A DNA stretch of 23,669 nucleotides, from the NCBI GenBank assembly GCA_001801665.1, contig MGYH01000004.1, positions 1 through 23,669 of the forward strand, given 5' to 3'. Shown in pieces: positions 22,894-23,669 of this stretch. Made by a program: the position numbers and the translations under genes. This DNA is from Gammaproteobacteria bacterium RIFCSPHIGHO2_12_FULL_45_12. Its GTDB lineage: Bacteria > Pseudomonadota > Gammaproteobacteria > DSM-16500. Position 1 is the stretch's first letter. Each line of letters begins with the position of its first letter. Below the pieces are notes generated by a model that saw only the letters and a program-made list of their open reading frames with translations, had not been told where the DNA came from and did no database searches.

Positions 22894-23669
22894 TGTGAAT
22901 CGTGACACATGGTACACGCCTATGAATTTGATGGGTAGAGGAGAGTGTGAGTGCGCCGGTTTTGCCGTAGATGGGAAAGTTGGGCAGGTCAGCAAGGCGT
23001 TGCATGGATTGGCTTAGTAAATAAGCGTCCTGTCCCACCGCATACAGTCGTCGTGACTCAGCATCACCGCCCATGCCATGTATGTTTAAGGGAACATCGC
23101 AAATGGTGACACCATTTAAATCGACATCTTTAGCCATTTTTCCAGTATAGACGGTCGCGTTGGCATAAATGGGCACGTCATTCACGTAGTAATATTTCAG
23201 GGTTGGTACGATTAAGGCGGCACTTTGCGGTTGTGCAAATAAAATGATGACATCAAAGTCCTGACGCCTTTGTTTTTCAAGGGTTGTCTTGTGGTTGTCT
23301 TCCGTCATTAATTTTTTATCGGCTGTGGTGTCAATGCCTAGGAGTTTGGCAATGTCCTGAGAGAAATTGGTGCGTTGGGTGAAGTACCAAGTGTCTTGTA
23401 TGTTGCCGCCCCGCGCGCGCCAGCGTGCAGAAAAAGCGGATGTGAGGCGTTTGCCCCAAGTGTTTTCAGGTGCAATGATCAGGGCTTTGGATAAGCCTCT
23501 GCTGGTTGCGCGGTCGGCCATTTGTATTATTTCATCTTCTGGCAGCAGGCCAAACTGATAGAGCTGGCTGGGGAGTGAGCCTGCGCTGATATGGGTGTAA
23601 TTAAGTGCCAGCACCGGGGCGTTAAATGGCCCGCTATTTCCGAGTGCGCGTACATTGTTTTTTTCAAGC
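22880..23669 (-). CDS. lpoA: LpoA, penicillin-binding protein activator, 5' end cut by window edge
   Basis: The C-terminal 262 residues of the outer-membrane lipoprotein that activates PBP1A. The frame is open to the window edge; a GTG at 23614 is internal (reading GNSGPFNAPVLALNY) and not the start. The visible part is the LivJ-like periplasmic-binding-protein domain: ALIIAPENTWGKRLTSAF, FDVIILFAQPQSAALIVPTLKYYY, VPIYANATVYTG, and the C-terminal RLYAVGQDAYLL and IYGKTGALTL, which matches the end of E. coli LpoA. It is the most upstream visible gene of the lpoA-yraN-diaA-dolP operon. Confidence 0.93.
   Translation of the reverse strand, partial: LEKNNVRALGNSGPFNAPVLALNYTHISAGSLPSQLYQFGLLPEDEIIQMADRATSRGLSKALIIAPENTWGKRLTSAFSARWRARGGNIQDTWYFTQRTNFSQDIAKLLGIDTTADKKLMTEDNHKTTLEKQRRQDFDVIILFAQPQSAALIVPTLKYYYVNDVPIYANATVYTGKMAKDVDLNGVTICDVPLNIHGMGGDAESRRLYAVGQDAYLLSQSMQRLADLPNFPIYGKTGALTLSSTHQIHRRVPCVTIHNGRV

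Overview
The window is chromosomal DNA of a gammaproteobacterium. The evidence is the gene order (nadK divergent from grpE-dnaK-dnaJ, greA-rlmE-ftsH-glmM, rplM-rpsI-sspA-sspB, lpoA-yraN-diaA-dolP) and E. coli-like protein sequences. A relative of Legionellales/Coxiellaceae would fit the moderate G+C, the lysine-extended HU protein and the dispersed 'CATTCTGAGCGAAG' repeats. That placement is inference; nothing in the window proves it.

Positions 1-9371 are housekeeping genes. The 3'-truncated nadK (minus) faces away from grpE, dnaK, dnaJ, greA and rlmE, followed by ftsH and glmM (all plus). Three sigma-32-like promoters with the same 12-nt spacer precede grpE, dnaK and ftsH, so chaperones and the FtsH protease probably respond together to heat. 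A dispersed repeat lies in the predicted grpE leader, directly behind the heat-shock -10 box. yhbY and folP, which flank rlmE and glmM in E. coli, are absent.

Positions 9372-12658 hold a REP-like repeat, a lysine-rich HU-family gene (minus) with a strong terminator, a roughly 470-bp gap, then rplM-rpsI, tRNA-Gln(CTG), sspA and sspB. Ribosomal protein S9 carries an extra internal segment.

Positions 12659-13406 have no convincing gene. They contain a composite dispersed repeat, related to the one in the grpE leader, and a pair of REP-like hairpins in inverted orientation (REPIN/BIME-like).

Positions 13407-21077 are the accessory part. A one-module NRPS (C-A-T) and an alpha/beta-hydrolase thioesterase with a Ser/Pro-rich tail run on the minus strand. 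A soluble hybrid histidine kinase (PAS-PAS-HisKA-HATPase-REC) diverges from the NRPS across a short region carrying a 29-bp imperfect palindrome. The NRPS condensation domain has lost its catalytic His, while its adenylation and carrier domains look intact. A BrnT/CopG-type toxin-antitoxin pair follows. The NRPS/thioesterase/kinase locus is the best candidate here for something undescribed, but its product is unknown.

Positions 21318-23669 (minus) are the envelope operon lpoA (5'-truncated by the window edge), yraN, diaA and dolP, with overlapping or closely spaced genes in the same order as E. coli.
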